From Deltaproteobacteria bacterium UBA1386 (GTDB taxonomy: Bacteria > Desulfobacterota > Syntrophorhabdia > Syntrophorhabdales > Syntrophorhabdaceae), in contig DBQU01000068.1 of assembly GCA_002305765.1 (NCBI GenBank), positions 8,100 to 72,099 of the forward strand: a stretch of 64,000 nucleotides of DNA, written 5' to 3'. The notes below the pieces were generated by a model, which was not told where the DNA came from, did no database searches, and was given only the letters and a program-made list of their open reading frames with translations. A program made the position numbers and the translations under genes. Shown in pieces: positions 61,556-64,000 of the stretch. Every line of letters begins with the position of its first letter. Positions within the stretch are counted from its first letter, which is position 1.

Positions 61556-62266
61556 TCACTTCGTGTCCCTGCGAAGGCGCTGGAGGGCAAAGCCGAAGGT
61601 GTACTCGTAAAGATGGAGCCCCTTGCTGACGGCCGTTATGGTGCCGTCCTCTATCCCTATCTCCTGGCACATGTATTCCTTCAAGAGCTGAATGGCCGCG
61701 AGGTTCGAGGGGAAACCGGCCCAGAGGTCCCAGCTGCGGAAGTAGAGGACGAAGTGGAGCTTGCCGTCGGTCACCCGGGTATCGATGAGCCTCAGGCAGG
61801 GGGGGTCTTCGAGGGTGATGTCGGAAGGCATGCCGATCTCCATGATCGCCTGGTTTGTACCGTAGTTACCCTTTTTATAGATGTCTATGACCTCCTGGAC
61901 GGGATTCACCCCGCAGGCGCATTCCCGCCCGTCAACGAACACCTTGGGGTTCGTGAGCCTCTCGCCGTAGGTGTAGAGCTCGTTGGGCGCCTTCTTGTCC
62001 GTCATGAGATACTGGAGGTACTCCTCGACGTAATCCATGGAGGTCGGTGCGGGAACGCCGAGCTCGGCCGGGATGTCCGGTATGAGCGGCGCCGTCCCGG
62101 GATACCTGACATGGACCATGACGAGGTCGAACTCCCGGCGTTTGTTCCCCTCGAAGGAACCGCGGTCGATGACGTACTCATGCACCCCGTCATCCTCGAA
62201 TATCCGGTATATGCACTGGAACCAGGCGTCCGGCAGGTCCCGCGCCTCGATGAACACTGGCCTCAT
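61556..62266 (-). CDS. thyA: Archaeal-type thymidylate synthase
   Basis: A 236-aa protein of the short, archaeal-like thymidylate synthase group. The catalytic Cys is in DPPCLRLIDTRVTDGKLHFVLYFRSWDLWAGFPSNLAAIQLL, which also holds the dUMP phosphate Arg and the SxDxxxGxPxN-like site (here RSWDLWAGFPSN, with Trp for the usual Asn region). It converts dUMP to dTMP with methylene-folate. dCMP hydroxymethylase-type activity is conceivable because the loop differs. The start is ATG 62266 (MRPVFIEARDL) with GGGAGGG. Confidence 0.8.
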   Translation of the reverse strand: MRPVFIEARDLPDAWFQCIYRIFEDDGVHEYVIDRGSFEGNKRREFDLVMVHVRYPGTAPLIPDIPAELGVPAPTSMDYVEEYLQYLMTDKKAPNELYTYGERLTNPKVFVDGRECACGVNPVQEVIDIYKKGNYGTNQAIMEIGMPSDITLEDPPCLRLIDTRVTDGKLHFVLYFRSWDLWAGFPSNLAAIQLLKEYMCQEIGIEDGTITAVSKGLHLYEYTFGFALQRLRRDTK

Positions 62267-62373
62267 TGTCCCTCCCTCTCTGATTGTCTCGGATGCTGCG
62301 TAGAATGTTACCAAAAAAATTGAAAAAGGGCACCAAAAAGTATTAGATTTAACTGCATGACAAGGAGGTTTCA

Positions 62374-63018
62374 ATGTTCGTAAAGCAGATGGAAGTGGGC
62401 AGTTTCGCGATATTCGCGTACATCGTGGCCTGCAAGGAGACCAATCAGGCCCTCGTCATAGACCCCGCCGCGGAATGCGACCGCATATACAAGGAGGCTG
62501 AGGCGAGGGGATATACCATTAAATATATAATCAACACGCACTGTCACGTGGACCATATAATGGGCAACAAGCGCATGAAGGAGCTCACGGGGGCCGAGAT
62601 CGTCATCCATCAGATCGAGGCGCCCGCGCTTGTCCACCAGTCCCCGCACTCCTTCCAGATGTTCGGCGGCGAGCCCTCGCCTCCCGCCGACAGGACCGTC
62701 CGCGACGGCGACACGATAACCGTAGGGGACACATCCCTTTCCGTCATACACACACCGGGCCACTCGCCGGGGAGCATCTCCCTGTATCACCCCGGGATGG
62801 TCTTCACCGGGGACACCCTCTTCGTGGGCAGTGTGGGCAGAACGGACCTCGACGGCGGATCGTGGGAAACGCTTCTGGCGTCGGTCAAGAACAAGCTTTT
62901 CGCCCTTCCGGACGACACCGTCGTGGCTCCGGGACACAATTACGGCGATGCGACGCGCAGCACCATAGGGCGCGAAAAGGTCTATAATCCTTTTGTCGGG
63001 TTGAGAGGTGGTTATTAA
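62374..63018 (+). CDS. Glyoxalase II-like MBL-fold hydrolase
   Basis: A 214-aa cytoplasmic hydrolase. Metal ligands THCHVDH, HTPGHSPGS, FTGDTLF and VAPGHNYG in order. This YcbL/glyoxalase II group hydrolyses glutathione-type or other thioesters. It shares a short overlap (11 nt) with the patatin gene. Confidence 0.9.
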   Translation: MFVKQMEVGSFAIFAYIVACKETNQALVIDPAAECDRIYKEAEARGYTIKYIINTHCHVDHIMGNKRMKELTGAEIVIHQIEAPALVHQSPHSFQMFGGEPSPPADRTVRDGDTITVGDTSLSVIHTPGHSPGSISLYHPGMVFTGDTLFVGSVGRTDLDGGSWETLLASVKNKLFALPDDTVVAPGHNYGDATRSTIGREKVYNPFVGLRGGY

Positions 63019-63871
63019 GCGGTCCTTCTTCCTCTTCGTCGGCGTCCTCGTTCTCCTCGCTTCCTGCACGACGGTCCCCTTCGGGTCCTCGAAACGGGCG
63101 GAGCCGAAGGTGGCCCTCGTTCTCGGCGGCGGATCGGCCAAGGGCTTCGCTCACGTGGGTGTGCTCCGCGTCCTTGAAAAGGAGAAGATCCCCATCCACA
63201 TGATCGTGGGCACGAGCGTCGGCAGCCTCATCGGCGGCATCTACGCGTCGAACCCTGACAGCTTCCAGCTTGAATGGGCGGCCTTCAAGATCGCGAGGGG
63301 CGATATCCTCGATTATTCCATAACCTCGTCGAAGATGGGCCCCGTCCAGGGGGCACGGCTCGAGGCCTTCGTGGAGCAGAACGCGAAGGTCAGGCTCGTG
63401 GAGGCTACGAAGATACCCTTCTATCCCGTCGCCACCGATCTCAACACGGGCGAGACGGTGACCCTCGAAAAAGGGTCGCTGGCAAAGGCCGTCCACGCCT
63501 CTTCGGCCATCCCGGGTATCTTCGTCCCCGTCACCTTCGGGAACAGGACCCTGGTGGACGGCGGCGTCACGAGCAACATCGCCTGTGACGTGGCCCGCGC
63601 GAAAGGCGCCAACGTCATCATCGCCGTCAATCTCCAGAAGGACGTTCGCGACACGGACATAACATCCGTCATCGACGTCATCGCCCAGTCCATATCCATC
63701 ATGATGCACGTCAATACCAGGTCGAAGCTGGCCCAGGCGGATGTGATCATCGAACCCGACACGAAAGGCATCTCGATGTTCGATTTCTCCCAGAAAAAGA
63801 CCTTGATGGAAGAAGGCATGAAAGCGGCGCAAACAGCCATGCCCCGCATCAAGGCGCTGACCGGGAAATAA
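63008..63871 (+). CDS. Patatin-like phospholipase lipoprotein
   Basis: A 287-aa protein. Lipobox LLASC (Cys at about 20). GGGSAKGFAHVG is the oxyanion loop, Ser in GTSVGS (GxSxG) and Asp in VDGGV the dyad partner, as in RssA/YchK-type patatins. Acylhydrolase acting at the inner face of the outer membrane or in the periplasm. The start is GTG 63008. Confidence 0.9.
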   Translation: MVIKRSFFLFVGVLVLLASCTTVPFGSSKRAEPKVALVLGGGSAKGFAHVGVLRVLEKEKIPIHMIVGTSVGSLIGGIYASNPDSFQLEWAAFKIARGDILDYSITSSKMGPVQGARLEAFVEQNAKVRLVEATKIPFYPVATDLNTGETVTLEKGSLAKAVHASSAIPGIFVPVTFGNRTLVDGGVTSNIACDVARAKGANVIIAVNLQKDVRDTDITSVIDVIAQSISIMMHVNTRSKLAQADVIIEPDTKGISMFDFSQKKTLMEEGMKAAQTAMPRIKALTGK

Positions 63872-63875
63872 GGAC

Positions 63876-63939
63876 GGTTCAAGGGTTCAAGGGTTCAAGG
63901 GTTCAAGGGTTCAAGGGTTCAAGGGTTCAAGGGTTCAAG
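63876..63939 (+). repeat. Eight perfect 8-nt tandem repeats
   Basis: The unit GGTTCAAG is repeated eight times directly after the patatin stop. GGG runs at 8-nt period (GGG-TTCAA) fit a G-quadruplex motif. Related to the CTTGAA/TTCAAG repeats at 14023, 29129 and 43273. The last 120 nt of the window hold no gene. Confidence 0.85.
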
Positions 63940-64000
63940 GGAAAGACCGCGAAGGCAGGTCGGCTGTCAACACAATCTGCACTAGTCAATAGTTGCGTTG

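Noticed and set aside
63876..63939. CRISPR array
   Set aside because: Units of 8 nt with no spacers; a simple tandem repeat.

Overview
The window is high-GC DNA (about 60% by eye) from a Gram-negative bacterium. The Gram-negative calls are a LolCD-type lipoprotein system, an outer-membrane porin ending in Phe, a subtilisin autotransporter and several signal-peptide or lipobox proteins. The many PAS sensors, radical-SAM genes, archaeal-type thymidylate synthase and QueH-type queuosine pathway fit an anaerobic, Deltaproteobacteria-like lineage (Syntrophorhabdales would be a reasonable guess). That placement is inference only; there is no rRNA gene to fix it.

Layout. 0-8.6 kb: tail of a caspase-like gene, a 150-bp inverted-repeat element, a substrate-binding protein/hybrid histidine kinase pair, a PAS-LuxR regulator and UDP-glucose dehydrogenase (ugd). 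8.6-14.0 kb: a lower-GC defence island lying between two copies of the ugd 3' end: Shedu (SduA), a DUF262 + HEPN pair, and a PaeR7I/XhoI-type restriction-modification system. 14-22.7 kb: lolDC, dus, a Tat-exported PLP decarboxylase-like gene broken by one in-frame TAG, lysS, rimO and a TIGR02757 gene. 22.7-36.6 kb: porin, small secreted proteins, PAS sensor, MFS, metallo-hydrolase, a lipoprotein/serine-hydrolase/uup run, rhlE, then a serine-hydrolase gene scrap. 36.6-47.8 kb: a PEPCK/HPr-kinase-like ATPase, flavoproteins, small membrane proteins, a universal stress protein, a 302-bp terminal-inverted-repeat element, a Cache protein, a ribB pseudogene, a serpin, two TPM-domain proteins and a DHA2 transporter.

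47.9-55.9 kb is the most interesting region. A 65-aa precursor has five Cys in perfect C-x3 spacing. It is followed by a radical SAM/SPASM enzyme, a second SPASM-like maturase overlapping it by 4 nt, an ABC exporter 8 nt on, and then a 1180-aa subtilisin autotransporter. A perfect 19-bp inverted repeat brackets a 98-bp segment with a sigma70-like promoter between the ABC and autotransporter genes. It is either a phase-variable promoter switch or an RBS-sequestering hairpin. I read this as a ribosomally made, thioether-type (CXXX-repeat) peptide pathway, possibly with its own cell-surface protease.

56-64 kb: membrane proteins, a frameshifted PLDc_N remnant, queH-DUF2905-queC-queE, a tRNA-Met with a clear promoter, two uncharacterised genes, archaeal-type thymidylate synthase, a glyoxalase-II-like hydrolase, a patatin lipoprotein and an 8 x 8-nt tandem repeat. 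Short CTTGAA/CTTGAG-type tandem and inverted repeats recur between genes throughout.
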